NCBI RefSeq assembly: GCF_000143415.4
Contig: NW_003314406.1
Location: forward strand, 226,499-290,498
Origin: Selaginella moellendorffii
Taxonomy: Eukaryota; Streptophyta; Lycopodiopsida; Selaginellales; Selaginellaceae
Reading direction: 5' to 3'
DNA: 64,000 nucleotides
Shown here: positions 44,710 to 57,228 of the stretch, piece by piece
Position numbering within the stretch: position 1 is the stretch's first letter
Layout of the letters: each line of letters opens with the position of its first letter
Notes under the pieces: model-generated
What the model was told of the DNA's origin: nothing
Database searches by the model: none
Seen by the model: only the letters and a program-made list of their open reading frames with translations
Made by a program: the position numbers and the translations under genes

Positions 44710-45824
44710 TGTAAGGAACCAACTCCCCGAGATGTCATAGGCTAAAGTATCCCCGAAATCATGACCAAAATGGCAAAGAGTTCATCGGATGGGACCGGGT
44801 CTGAGATTGAGTCCAAGACCGACTCTAAGACAGAGTTCGAGATAGAGTCCGGAATCGAGCCCGAGGCCGACTCGGAGACCGAGGTCGAGACCGAGTTCGA
44901 GACCGAGTTCGAGACCGAGTTCGAGACTGAGTCCGAGACCGAGTCCGAAGTTGAGTCCGAGAACGAGTCCAAGACCGAATCCGAAGTCGGGTCCGAGATC
45001 GAGTCCGAGATCGAGCCCGAGACCGAGTCTGAGTACTAATACAGGTCAAGGGGTGATATCCCAAAGGATGCATCTCCTGGGGGGGGGGCTGCAGGGGGTT
45101 CCAAAAGTATAGTAGGGATAGTGAAGTCCAAGAACCAGTCTTGAAGGAACTCTCCAGTGGTGCTTCCAAACTGACTTGAGATTGAGACTGGGGCCGAGGG
45201 GCCTTGGGTGGGAGTGAGCATGGACTCGGGTGGTGCCAGAGGGGCCACCCAAGGAAGTGCTCAAGAGCAGCTCCCACTCCCAAAAGGGAAACCGATTGCG
45301 GTGCTCTCGGCTCATGTGGAGTGGTGCCCCACTTGAGTATCTTGTGGCTCATTGGTCCTCGCCCTTCCTAGGGGCTTGGGCCTTCCCTTCAAGATGGAAG
45401 TGGGGGGCTAGAGTTACCCATACCGGGCCATTAGGCCATGGTGTTTCGCCCTGGTGTCCCGAAGCAAGTGTTGCACCCAAGACTTGGGATTTAGAGGGTC
45501 CTATGATCAAGTCTTATGGTACCAAGGAAAGTTAAGAACTTGAAGGCTTGGTGTGCTTGGCTACTTGTGCCTGCAGGGAGTGTAGCCGAACCTTAAGTCC
45601 AGTCTAACCCGGGGAGGGGGATTGGGAGAGATTTGGGAATCCGTGGATGGATGGCTAACACTCCGTTGCTCGTGCAGTGAGTAGTTGAAACCAAGTAGGA
45701 CCTAGTAGGAGCTAGTACCATAGGTGGGAACCTTGGCAAGGGAACTTAGCAAAAAGCCAAGGCAATGTTGGACGGGTAGACGAGGTAAGCTGGCAAATTA
45801 AAAAGGAAAAATTTGTGGCTTACA
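44710..45824 (+). mobile_element. Family-B 5' LTR
   Basis: It runs TGTAAGGAACCAACTCC to TTGTGGCTTACA, 1115 bp. It contains a GAGNCC/GAGTTC hexamer array (about 44800-45038) and the shared core (45051-45120). Confidence 0.88.
45051..45120 (+). promoter_or_regulatory. Shared LTR core module (family-B copy)
   Basis: GGGTGATATCCCAAAGG, then a G run, then GGGTTCCAAAAGTATAGTAG and GGATAGTG. Same architecture as in A and C. Confidence 0.5.
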
Positions 45825-45827
45825 ATT

Positions 45828-45839
45828 TGGTATCAGAGC
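45828..45839 (+). promoter_or_regulatory. Primer-binding site of family B
   Basis: TGGTATCAGAGC is an exact complement of the plant initiator Met tRNA 3' end, three bases after the LTR. Confidence 0.88.
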
Positions 45840-45883
45840 CTTTTCCTCAGTTCTAACGAAGGATAGAGGCGGATTGCTGGGAG

Positions 45884-46882
45884 ATGGCAAAGGCAGGGTG
45901 GAAGCGAACCAAGGCAGAGACAGAACCTCCTCCAAAGCTGGAGCCTAGAAGCTATGGATGAGGAATCCTTGCATAAGGAGGACTCCAGTGAGGAAACTTC
46001 CAAACAGGAGTCCGGTGGCGAGGTTCGGTCGTCCAAGGCTTTATTGGACATTCTAGAAGGATAGTTGGCACAGACCAACGCCCTGCTAGAGACTCTCGTA
46101 CGCAAGGTAAAGCGTGACGAGAAGTGGAAGAAAAAGTGAAAGACTGCGGATGCTGGCAGCGCAGAAGGTGCGGACCCTTCGGTAGGGACTGAGGCAGAAC
46201 CAAACAAGGTCAAACAGACCAAAGTGGAATCAGTCCCTTAGGCAGTTCCCAAGTACAAACCAAAGCCCCCACTGGTCTTCAAGGGAGTGAATAACTATAA
46301 GGTGGTGGAGGATTGGTTTTACGATATAGAGGACTACTTCTGAGCGTTGTGATTACCAAGCTCGGAAAAAGTCCCATGTGCAAAACCATACTTGGCAAAT
46401 AATGCCAAGTCTTGGTGGAGAATGACAGAGGCCAACGAAGGACCGGTGGCCACTTGGGACATGATGAAGGCGAGGATCCGCGCAACTTATGTTCTTCCGA
46501 ATGCTACTCTGCATCTAAGAGACGAGCTGAGTAGGCTGAAGCAAACCAGAACCATTTAGGAGTATGTGAATGGGTTTATGACAAAGAGGATACTTGTCAC
46601 TGACATGGGGGATATGGATGCGTTCCATGCCTTCATATCAAGTTTGCAAACCTGGGCTCGTGGTGAGGTGATGTGCTGGAACCCAACCAACTACAAGGAA
46701 GCATTGGATGCGGCCATCAAAGTGCATTTCAACGATAACCTGCGAAAGAGGAACGCGATGGGGTTGGGGTCCACATTTAGCAAAGGGGCCAAACCAAGGG
46801 GAACGTATTGCAAAAGGAAATTCAAGAAGAGTTTCTCTAAGAATGAGTCCTTGGGGTTCCGGAAAGGCAAATCCGGTGGCTA
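45884..46882 (+). pseudogene. Family-B gag
   Basis: The frame starts at ATG 45884 (MAKAGWKRTKAETEPPPKLE). After a shift it reads KPKPPLVFKGVNNYKVVEDW, CAKPYLANNAKSWWRM, ATWDMMKARIRATYVLPNAT and EYVNGFMTKRILVTDMGD, the retrotransposon gag (capsid) family. A basic tail KRKFKKSFSKNESLGFRKGK follows. In-frame stops sit at positions where Gln or Trp would be expected (for example VP*AVPK, DYF*AL, TI*EYVN). Confidence 0.82.
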
Positions 46883-46925
46883 GCGAGCGAGTACGTGGGG
46901 GAGTCAAGCAAAAAGGGACAAACCC

Positions 46926-47785
46926 ATGGATAAGAAGGTCAAGTTATTTAGCAACGAGGGAAACAACGTATGCTACAACTGCGGTGAAGCGAGACACTTT
47001 TCGAGGGAATGTCCCTACCCAAAGAAGGCCAGAGCTAATATGGCCATTAAGTCAGGTGACATCCAAACTGAGGTATGTGACCTAGTCCATAGCTCAAAGT
47101 TACTCATTACACGAGCAACTTTGGTAGAGAGTCATTCGCGACATCTACTAGCCCTCCGAGGGAAGCTTGGAGATAGCTTTGTTAAGATCCTTATTGACAC
47201 GGGTGCTTCGGATAATTTTGTGGCTACAGACATAGTCCGGCAAGCCGGACTAACGGTGTAGCAGCTGGGTAAACCAAGGACTATAGAGTTTGTTCAAGGT
47301 AGCCAAAGCACCGATGAGGTACTTTGACAAGCGAGAGTCGAAGTAGGGACATGGAAAGTAGACATGGATTTCACCATGTTGGACATGGCGGGATTTGACG
47401 TGATCTTCAAAATGGATTGGTTCAATCAATTCGTAGTAGCCCTGCATGGACAAGGTAGGAACCTTGTGATACTAGCGAATGCCCAAGGAAGAAGATCCAA
47501 GGTGGAGGTCCAGGATCTAAAGGTAGGGCAATGCAAGGGCAAAGATTCCTGCCTAAACTTGGTGTCCACGAGAGGACAACTCACTAAAGGAACCAAGGCA
47601 GCCTTTTTGTGCTTACTCTCAGTGAAGAATGACAAAAAGACAAGAACAGAAGAAGTACCTGTAGTGATCCAACGGGTGTTGGACCAATTCCAGGATACCA
47701 TGCTGGAGGAGTTACCAGCGGGGTTGCCCCCCGCACGATCGATAGAACATAAGATTGAGCTAGTCGAGGGTGTTGAGGCGGTGGT
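46926..47785 (+). pseudogene. Family-B nucleocapsid zinc knuckle and protease
   Basis: The CCHC knuckle CYNCGEARHFSREC lies near 46972-47013. The retropepsin active site ILIDTGASDNF lies near 47190-47220, and the second protease segment (MLDMAGFDVIFKMDWF) follows after a stop near 47260 (TV*QLG, CAG to TAG). The linker then leads toward RT (VIQRVLDQFQDTMLEELPAG, LPPARSIEHKIELVEG). Confidence 0.85.
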
Positions 47786-48448
47786 TTGTCCCCCGTATCA
47801 TTTGAACGAAAAGAACTCGAGGAGCTCAAGTGCCAACTAAAGGAGTTGGTGGACAAAGGGTATGTTAGGTTGAGCAAGTCGTTGTATGGGGCATCGGTGT
47901 TATTTGTCAAAAAAAAAGATGGATCTATGCACATGTGCATGGACTACCGGTTGCTCAACAAGTATACAAAGAAGAACAAGTACCTTTTGCCAAGGATTGA
48001 GGACCTGTTTGATAGGTTGGGAAAGGCAAAATACTTCTCAAGGATTAACCTAAGGTCAGGATACTACCAGATCAGGGTAGTAGAGGAAGATGTCGAGAAG
48101 ACAACCTGTCGAACAAGGTATGGGAGCTTTGAGTTTTTGGTGATGCCTTTCGGGCTATGCAATGCACCGGCAACGTTTTCGGCTTTGATGAACCACATCT
48201 TTGTACCCTATCTGGATCACTTTGTGGTTGTCTATATTGACGACATCCTGATCTATAGCGGAATGCTAGAGGAGTATGCCGAACACTTGACAAAGGTGTT
48301 TGAGAAACTAAGGGAACACCAGTTGTATGCTAAAGAGAGCAAATGTAACTTTGCTCAACAAAAGGTAAAGTTTCTTGGGCATGTGGTGGGCAAGGACGGG
48401 CTCAAAGTGGACCCTAAGAAGGTCCAAACGATTCAGAATTGGGAGTGA
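47786..48448 (+). pseudogene. Family-B reverse transcriptase, main part
   Basis: RT palm and fingers are well preserved: [53 protein letters not shown] and the catalytic YIDD box in [12 protein letters not shown]. It ends with [18 protein letters not shown] and VQTIQNWE, a stop, then the family-A insertion at 48472. It continues at 56431. Confidence 0.9.
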
Positions 48449-48471
48449 CCATCGAATGTACACAAGTTAAG

Positions 48472-50399
48472 TGTGAGACACAAAATCCCTAGGCCCCAAA
48501 GTGGAGCCGGAAGGGCGCCACATGGTAGTGGCCGAAGCGAGAGCCAAACGAGCGTAACACGTTTGGACCAAAAGCTCCGACTTGAAAAGTCAAGAGCGGG
48601 AGTGGAATGTGAGACACAAAATCCCTAGGCCCCAAAGTGGAGCTGGAAGGGCGCCACATGGTAGTGGCCGAAGCGAGAGCCAAACGAGCGTAACACGTTT
48701 GGACCAAAAGCTCCGACTTGAAAAGTCAAGAGCGGGAGTGGAACTCCCAACGAAGTGCTCGAGGAATGAGAACGAAGCGAGCAAAAGGCGAGGCTCCAAA
48801 AAGGGACCCAAAAGGACCAACACATGACACGTGGGAGTGTCCGAGATGGACTCGAGTTGGAGTCTGAAGTGGAGTCCAAGATGGACCCGAGTTGGAGTCC
48901 GAAGTGGAGTCCGAGATGGACCCGAGTTGGAGTCCGAAGCGGAGTCCGAGATGGACCCGAGATGGAGTCCGAGATGGAGTCCGAAGTGGAGTCCGAGGTG
49001 GACCCGAGATGGACCCGAGTTGGAGTCCGAAGTGGAGTTCGAGATGGACCCGAGATGGATTCCGAGATGGAGTCCGAGATGGAGTCCGAGGTGGACCCGA
49101 GATGGACCCGAAATGGAGTCCGAGATGGAGTCCGAGATGGACCCGAGATGGAGTCCGAGATGGAGTCCGAGATGGACCCGAGATGGAGTCCGAGATGGAG
49201 TCCGAGATGGAGTCCGAGATGGAGTCCGAGATGGAGTCCGAAGTCGAGACCGAGACCGAGACCGGGACCGAGACCGAGACCGAGACCGAGATCGGGACCG
49301 AGACCGAGACCGAGGCCGAGGCCGAGACCGAGGCCGAGCCCGAGTCCGAATCCGAGTCCGAGTCCGAGTCCGAGTCCGAGTCCGAGTCCGAGTCCGGAGC
49401 CTGAGAGGGTGAAAGCCCAAAGCGTTCGTCTCCCAGACCCTGGGGGGTTTGGTGAGCTCCAAAAGTATAGTAGGGGGAGGACTGCAGTGGAGCCAGTTTG
49501 GCCAGGAAAGGCCAGTTTGGCCAAGGAAGGCCGGACCCAGTGTTGGGTGATGAGCTGCCCACTGGGAAGTCCAAGACTAGAGTGAACACAGACCGACAAG
49601 CGGGGTAGCTTGGTGAAGTGTTCAAGAGCCGGCTCTAGTTCCCCCGGGAGATCGACTGGCCGATGCTCCCAGTCCAAGTGTGGGTGGCACTACCTACTTG
49701 GATACCTGGTGTGGCTCAACGGAACCCGCTCTAAGCCCATGGCTAGAGCACCCAAGGGCAGAAGGCGAGGAGAGTACCCAGGTGGCTCGCGTAAGGCCAC
49801 GATGTTCCGAAATGTTGTCCCAAAGGCCCAGACTGTGGAAAGGAAGAGGAGCAGTCCTTTGGGGTAGTGACCAAGGACACAGTCGTGTGGTGAGGAAGTC
49901 CCAGAGGACCGTGGGACTTAGTGGTCGGGCCTGTGGGTCTCGATCCAGTGGCAGTGTTGGCAAACACGGCTAGGGGCGGAAAGGGACTTAGTGGGGACTG
50001 ACAGAGGGATATTGGGGAAGGCTATTCCCCTTGTCGGTGGGCATCCTAAGGATGCTAAGGAGTGGATCTGAGATGACCACTCACGGATGGTTTGCCTAGT
50101 CTTGGAGAGCCAAGACGGTGATGCAAGTGGTATTGGACTACCAGTGTGGCAAAGGTGATTGGGCATGGCCTTAGCGTAACGGGCTGCTATGTCGGTGGTA
50201 CCTTTGAGTGTCGGTCATGGGATCGGACACGTGGAGCACTTGGACCAAGTGCAAATGTTGAGTGGCATGGATGCCATTCTCGGGGCTAGCAAGTCCCAAG
50301 TCCTGGATTGGACTCATGGAGGTTGTGAATGAGACTCCTCCAAGTGGTCAGAGTTGTGGTTAAGTGACTAAAGTAGAATGGAAAATTTAGTCGCTTACA
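48472..50399 (+). mobile_element. Family-A 5' LTR
   Basis: It starts TGTGAGACACAAAATCCC and ends TTAGTCGCTTACA. Its first 136 bp are duplicated in tandem (48472-48607 and 48608-48743, the second diverging into the rest of the LTR). Hexamer array about 48838-49403; shared core 49406-49479. Confidence 0.9.
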
Positions 50400-53300
50400 A
50401 TTTGGTATCGGAGTTGTTCCTTAGTCCGACTTTTATTGGTGCTCAAGTATATCACCACTAGTGTTGGCATCGGAAGGTCCGAGGAGTGGGCCTATCCTTG
50501 AGGAGTAGCAAGTCGGGAAGACATGGCTCTCCATTACAGTTCATGTGTGAACTTGTAGACGAGGTGGTGGATAGAAAAGGGCCAATAATGGAACGACTTT
50601 GGGATCTTGGGAACAGTATATGGTTTTCCTCAAAGAGTTGAGGATGTGATCTAGATGAGCGTTTGACTTAGCAAACTGGCTAATGTAGTTGCGATAAACA
50701 ACTACAGTTGGGATCACGGGAAAGATAAAGACTCCAAAGCAATAAAGGAGTCACAAGATTTTCCTCATATAGTTGAGGTTGGTGCTCATGAATGTGAGAC
50801 CAGAAGTAATGACCGTGGGAGGTCAAATACGGAAGAGGACTCAAGTCCTTGAAAAGGTAGCCGGGGCTACCTCTAATAAATGCTGGAACAACCCCAGGAG
50901 TTGGGGGTGTATTAAGTGGATGAGTTGGTGTTCTCATCACATGGACAAGTAGTCCTAAGGGGCAAAGGTTGCCCCCAGAGAACAAAATCAAGTGTCAGAG
51001 TAACACTTGTGAAAATAGTCCTTTTGAGTAGGACAGGAATGCAAGAAGTGTATTCCAGTGAGCTAGTGCCTCACAAGTAGGACCTTACGGGTCTGTGGAT
51101 TAACTAAGTCCAAAACTGCTGGATGACTCAAGTAGAGTCAACGGATGGTCCTAAAAGGACTGATGGAAGCATTTGGACTGAGGTGTGTTGTACCCCACAA
51201 AGGATGGGAGGGGATCATAGGATCCAAGGATGAGAACAGAGGGTATCTCATCGATGGCAAAATGTGCCATGCTAAAGTTATGGGAAAGGTGTTCCCAGAA
51301 GAAAACAACTTTGACATAAAGTTGTGTGTGACCTCTATGGTGCAGTGCTAACGGATGGTTGGCATGAGAAAGAGCGGTGTTGGTCTTGGCAAAGACTTAG
51401 ACACGAAGGGGAAATGTCATAGAGGTAGGCTCGTGGAGCCGATGGTGTGGAGACACCAAATGTGCCAAGGTGTGATACCTTGAGGCTATGTTGGTGGGTT
51501 CATGAGAACCCCTTGCCAAAGGAATCCCAATGGAAATGGGAATAGCATAGCCTAAGCTGCAGAGCATGCAGTTGGAGTGTGGTGACCCAGATAATGATGG
51601 AGGTGTGGAAGCACTAGCAATGAGTTGTAGGACTTGACAACTATGAGGCAACTAAGCAAGAGGTGCAAAATAACTGGTTAAACGGGTAGAAGGTAGCTAC
51701 CCAAGACTTCTTAATAGCATAGGGAAGTTGGATATACCCTTACGGGGGATAAGTTGCTTGTGTTGCGATATAGTAAGTCAATGTCATAAAAGGAAATACT
51801 CATTGTCAAGAAAGCCATCATTGGGACACCCGAACACTCTAGAACACCAGAAGGTGGTGTTTGATGTCGCGAGGGCATTGGATAAAGCCCAAGGGACTAA
51901 GACCCTAGCGAATGATGGATAGAAGATGCTATCCAAATGTCCAAGGTTGCGGAGACAGGAGAGGATTGTCTACCCGAGTTGGACAAAGCCAAAAATGGAA
52001 TTTTGGCAAGGCTAGTGATGGGCATGTAAAGGCCCATAAGCAACAATGTAATCCCAGTGTGTGGGATTATAAGGTGAGCATACCCGGATTGAGGAACCAC
52101 TCCCTAGGCTATTGGGTAGGTTCATCCCTAAGAATACTTGCTAAAGCATGATAGAAAGTGCAAAGCTATCCTCCTGGTCTAGAGGAGAATGACCAAAGGA
52201 AAGGTGTGAAGCCAAAAAGCAAGAAGTAAGGGGATAGAACCGAACCGTGGGAATCAAAGAGCATAACCAAGGTTGGTTATGCCAGCTGGGAGTGGAGAAT
52301 CAAATGGGGGCTCGAGGGTGTTGCCGCTAGCAACCGCGATGCCATGGAGAGTCTAAAATATGGAATTGTCCATGTTAGACTATGTGGCATTTGGAAGGCT
52401 TGCAAAAAGGGAGGCCTTAGCAAGCTGAGGGACAGAGTTCCTTCAAGGTTCCCAAAGACGATTCTAGGTAGCTTAGTACCTAGAAAGGCCAAGTGTAAAT
52501 GGTTCATGGAACGCGCGAAATCAGAGTGGCGCAGCAGAAGCGTGGTCTTGAAGCTTGCCAGGAGGCAAGGCTATCAAGGTTAGGGAAGTAGTTCCCGAGT
52601 GTTCAAGGAGAGGGCTTTGAACGAAAGTCGATAGTCAAGGACTTTCACGCTTATGCAGGAACCATGTTACAGTGGTCGAAGGACTTGCCAAGCGAGATTG
52701 GCACGTCGGGGGAACAAATACCCTAGTTGAAGGTGATAACTTCAAAAAGGGTGGGCCATGGGCCGAGCATGGAGGAGTCCATGCATGATCACAGGCTTGT
52801 CAAGTGAGAGGACTTGGCAGTGAGGAGGAACTAGGTTCCTAAGCTGTGATCTGTAGCGCGCTTTAAAAATAGGTTGGTGCACCGGCGTGGGGAGTCACGC
52901 CAGGCATCTTGTGTGATGCCGTTCGTAGATGCATATACGGAGGTTGGGTTCGAGTCCCGACCCTCTAGTGCTTGGGTTCGAGTCCCAAATCACTAGGGCG
53001 TGGTGATGGTTTGGAATATAAGGACACTCATATTTCGGTGGTCATGGACTCTCAGTGGGGAGACTGGTTTGGGCACACCGCCAAGCGAGGGATGCCTCGG
53101 AGTCGTGATGCATGGTTAGATTGCTTAGAGTGAAAGCTCGGCATATCTAACTTGAACGCTTTGGTGCAAGTGGCACCAAGGTCGTGGTGAGTGAGATGGG
53201 GACACCTAATCTCAGTTGCTATGAACCCTTGGCCGTAAGGGCTGGCTTGGGTGCACCGCCAAGTGTGGGGGATGCCCCCGGGGTTATAGTCAACAACTTG

Positions 53301-54508
53301 GAGGTCTAGAAGACCAAATACCTCTTGGCAACTCTGTTAAGGTGCCAAGGTGAGATCACTAGGTGATCTTATGGCCAGATAAGGACAAGGTCCTTGGTTG
53401 GCTAAGGAATGAAGTTCCTGGTTCAAAATGTTGAAATTGAACTGTTTAAGATGGTGTGGCTTGGTCGTGATGACCAAGTGGGAAGAGCACCTAAGGGAAA
53501 TAAACTATGTCCGTGCGATGGCATAGTGAGTCCGAGGAAAGTAGTCTCTATAAAAGACCCATGGGAGGGTCACGAAGTTGGGCCGTGGATAGAGCCCATA
53601 GCAGAAGATGCTAAAGAGACGTACTAGGGGTGAACATCCTTCGGACTTGGCAAAGAAGAGTCTTTGCTATGGAACCGAAACAATACCTCAAGAAGGGAGG
53701 TAGAGATTCGATGTTGCTTGGTGCAACAATCAACGGATAGGAGCAAAAGATGAGTGGCCAAGATAGGGCCGTGGAATCCCTTGGAAGGAATCCAAGTGAT
53801 AAAGTTAGGCGAGGAACACTAATGTGTTGGATGCTAACATGTTGCGGGAAAGGAAGTGTGTTTCCAAGGAGGGATTCCGAAATGCTCTAATTTGGCGAAA
53901 GTGGAAGCTCCAAGGGAGGGAGCGGTAAGGTAGCCAAATGATAGGGCCATGGACAGCCCTAGCACAAAGTATGATAAATAGAACTTAGTGCCCAAGGTGG
54001 CACGAAATAGAAGAGAGGATGATGGTGCCCTCGAGTAGAGAACTTCCTAGGATGGGAAGTGGAGTTGCACAAAAGGTGCAAGGCAAGGTGTCGGAGACAC
54101 CTAGGAAACTGACTCCAAGAAGTCAAAATTCAAAGTTCCAAGGTGCAAAGGTTATATCGATGGAAATTGAGACTACTCGAGAAGGAGTAGTGGGATTGAC
54201 TTAGAGAAGGGTCTCTAAGAGGTTTAGCGAGAACTAAACCAATAAAAGGAGAGAACCACTATATGTGGTCCAATCGGTCTCTAAGTTGGAGAGACTACCC
54301 TCCTTAGAGGATATGCAAAAGGCATGGTGAGCCTTCAATGTCCAACCATTGACGAATATGGAGAAGGCATGGTGAGCCTTCAATGTCACACCATTGACAA
54401 ATATTGGCTACGCGCCAAGGATGGAAATGGTAACACATACGGGTGTTATTTTATAAAATGGTTCACCGTTCGATGAGGACATCGAACTTCGTCTATGGGT
54501 GGTGGAGT
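50400..54508 (+). mobile_element. Family-A interior, non-coding
   Basis: No gag, protease, RT, RNase H or integrase motif can be read. The longest open frames (51145-51351, 52344-52583) have no recognised family. The 3' part (about 52870-53120 and 54440-54508) resembles the 3' untranslated part of family B (58740-59005): GGTTGGGTTCGAGTCCC, TATAAGGACAC, GGGCACACCGC, and CTATGGGTGGTGGAGT at the polypurine tract. TCGATGAGGACATCGA at 54471-54486 is a perfect inverted repeat. Confidence 0.75.
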
Positions 54509-56430
54509 TGTGAGACACAAAATCCCTAGGCCCCAAAGTGGAGCCGGAAGGGCGCCACATGGTAGTGGCCGAAGCGAGAGCCAAACGAGCGTAACACATT
54601 TGGACCAAAAGCTCCGACTTGAAAAGTCAAGAGCGGGAGTGGAATGTGAGACACAAAATCCCTAGGCCCCAAAGTGGAGCTGGAAGGGCGCCACATGGTA
54701 GTGGCCGAAGCGAGAGCCAAACGAGCGTAACACGTTTGGACCAAAAGCTCCGACTTGAAAAGTCAAGAGCGGGAGTGGAACTCCCAACGAAGTGCTCGAG
54801 GAACGAGCACGAAGCGAGCAAAAGGCGAGGCTCCAAAAAGGGACCCAAAAGGACCAACACATGACACGTGGGAGTGTCCGAGATGGACTCGAGTTGGAGT
54901 CCGAAGTGGAGTCCAAGATGGACCCGAGTTGGAGTCCGAAGTGGAGTCCGAGATGGACCCGAGTTGGAGTCCGAAGCGGAGTCCGAGATGGACCCGAGAT
55001 GGAGTCCGAGATGGAGTCCGAAGTGGAGTCCGAGGTGGACCCGAGATGGACCCGAGTTGGAGTCCGAAGTGGAGTCCGAGATGGACCCGAGATGGATTCC
55101 AAGATGGAGTCCGAGATGGAGTCCGAGGTGGACCCGAGATGGACCCGAAATGGAGTCCGAGATGGAGTCCGAGATGGACCCGAGATGGAGTCCGAGATGG
55201 AGTCCGAGATGGACCCGAGATGGAGTCCGAGATGGAGTCCGAGATGGAGTCCGAGATGGAGTCCGAGATGGAGTCCGAAGTCGAGACCGAGACCGAGACC
55301 GGGACCGAGACCGAGACCGAGACCGAGATCGGGACCGAGACCGAGACCGAGGCCGAGGCCGAGACCGAGGCCGAGCCCGAGTCCGAATCCGAGTCCGAGT
55401 CCGAGTCCGAGTCCGAGTCCGAGTCCGGAGCCTGAGAGGGTGAAAGCCCAAAGCGTTCGTCTCCCAGACCCTGGGGGGTTTGGTGAGCTCCAAAAGTATA
55501 GTAGGGGGAGGACTGCAGTGGAGCCAGTTTGGCCAGGAAAGGCCAGTTTGGCCCAGGAAGGCCGGACCCAGTGTTGGGTGATGAGCTGCCCACTGGGAAG
55601 TCCAAGACTAGAGTGAACACAGACCGACAAGCGGGGTAGCTTGGTGAAGTGTTCAAGAGCCGGCTCTAGTTCCCCCGGGAGATCGACTGGCCGATGCTCC
55701 CAGTCCAAGTGTGGGTGGCACTACCTACTTGGATACCTGGTGTGGCTCAACGGAACCCGCTCTAAGCCCATGGCTAGAGCACCCAAGGGCAGAAGGCGAG
55801 GAGAGTACCCAGGTGGCTCGCGTAAGGCCACGGTGTTCCGAAATGTTGTCCCAAAGGCCCAGATTGTGGAAAGGAAGAGGAGCAGTCCTCTGGGGTAGTG
55901 ACCAAGGACACAGTCGTGTGGTGAGGAAGTCCCAGAGGACCGTGGGACTTAGTGGTCGGGCCTGTGGGTCTCGATCCAGTGGCAGTGTTGGCAAACACGG
56001 CTAGGGGCGGAAAGGGACTTAGTGGGGACTGACAGAGGGATATTGGGGAAGGCTATTCCCCTTGTCGGTGGGCATCCTAAGGATGCTAAGGAGTGGATCT
56101 GAGATGACCACTCACGGATGGTTTGCCTAGTCTTGGAGAGCCAAGACGGTGATGCAAGTGGTATTGGACTACCAGTGTGGCAAAGGTGATTGGGCATGGC
56201 CTTAGCGTAATGGGCTGCTATGTCGGTGGTACCTTTGAGTGTCGGTCATGGGATCGGACACGTGGAGCACTTGGACCAAGTGCAAATGTTGAGTGGCATG
56301 GATGCCATTCTCGGGGCTAGCAAGTCCCAAGTCCTAGATTGGACTCATGGAGGTTGTGAATGAGACTCCTCCAAGTGGTCAGAGTTGTGGTTAAGTGACT
56401 AAAGTAGAATGGAAAATTTAGTCGCTTACA
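54509..56430 (+). mobile_element. Family-A 3' LTR
   Basis: Same termini and same internal 136-bp tandem duplication (54509-54644 repeated from 54645). It is one 6-bp GAGTCC unit shorter than the 5' LTR. Hexamer array about 54875-55434. Confidence 0.9.
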
Positions 56431-57228
56431 TTAAGGGCATTCCTGGGGCTATGCAACTACTACCGAAAGTTTATCAAACACTATTCAAGAGTAGCCGTGC
56501 CTTTAACGGACCAAACAGGAAAAGGGAAGATGGTATAGACAACGGAATGCGAGGTGGGATTTGTCCACCTCAAAGGGAAGTTGAGGAAGGCTCCCGTGTT
56601 GGCATTACCAGACTTTGGTAAGGACTTTGAGGTAGAAACGGATGCTTCAAACTTTGCGTTGGGCACAGTTTTGAAGCAAGACAATCACTTAGTAGCGTTC
56701 TTTTCGAAGAAGTTGGACAAGGCTCAATGGAAGTGGCTTGCCCACGAGAAGGAATTGTTTGTGGTGGTCAAGGCACTCAAGGAGTGGCGACACTACCTTG
56801 GGAGACACTTCAAGGTTTACACGAACAATTTGGCAACGAAACACTTCTTGTCACAACCCGACCTGAGGGGGAAACAAGGTCGGTGGGCCAATGCTTTGGC
56901 CGAGTTTGATTGCAAGATTCTATACAAGCCTGGAAAGAGCAACATCGTGGCGGATGTACTAAGTCGAAAAGTGAGCTTGAAGTTAGCGATATCCAGCGCA
57001 ATAGCAACCTTTTGGGATGATGTGCGAACAGCATATGAGAATGATGGTCTAGCACAAGAAGTGTTGCTACAGAATCTGGAAGCACGGGAAGCTCACCAGA
57101 GAGGTGAGCTGCCAACGAAAGAAAAAACGGGCTATGTGGAATGCAATGGACTCATCTATTACAAGAAAACGAGGGTGTATATCCCAAAAGGGGAACTAAG
57201 GAAGGTAGCCTTAGAGTGTTATGACTGA
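56431..57228 (+). pseudogene. Family-B RT end and RNase H
   Basis: After the TTAAG duplication the frame resumes: FLGLCNYYRKFIKHYSRVAV, VPLTDQTGKGKMV, a stop, TECEVGFVHLKGKLRKAPVL. RNase H follows: VETDASNFALGTVLKQDN (first Asp), KELFVVVKALKEWRHYL (Glu), FKVYTNNLATKHF (the usual catalytic Asp of TDN/TDH is Asn here) and KSNIVADVLSR (last Asp). The Asp-to-Asn change is a G-to-A transition. Confidence 0.85.

Larger units (their letters stand above)
48472..56430 (+). mobile_element. Complete family-A element (large non-autonomous LTR element)
   Basis: LTRs 48472-50399 (1928 bp) and 54509-56430 (1922 bp) flank a 4109-bp interior. The perfect target duplication is TTAAG (48467-48471 and 56431-56435). 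The PBS-like TTGGTATCGGAG is at 50402-50413, and the polypurine tract GGGTGGTGGAGT ends at 54508. No gag-pol motif can be read in the interior. The two LTRs differ by about a dozen substitutions and one 6-bp unit, so the insertion is recent. Confidence 0.92.

Noticed and set aside
48838-49403. CRISPR-like direct repeats
   Set aside because: The units are 6 bp with no spacer of constant length; this is a simple-sequence array in an LTR of a plant genome.
50400-54508. Short open frames in the family-A interior (for example 51145-51351, 52344-52583, 53409-53627) as genes
   Set aside because: Each is below 80 codons, unrelated to any retrotransposon domain I can recognise, and scattered in an otherwise closed interior.
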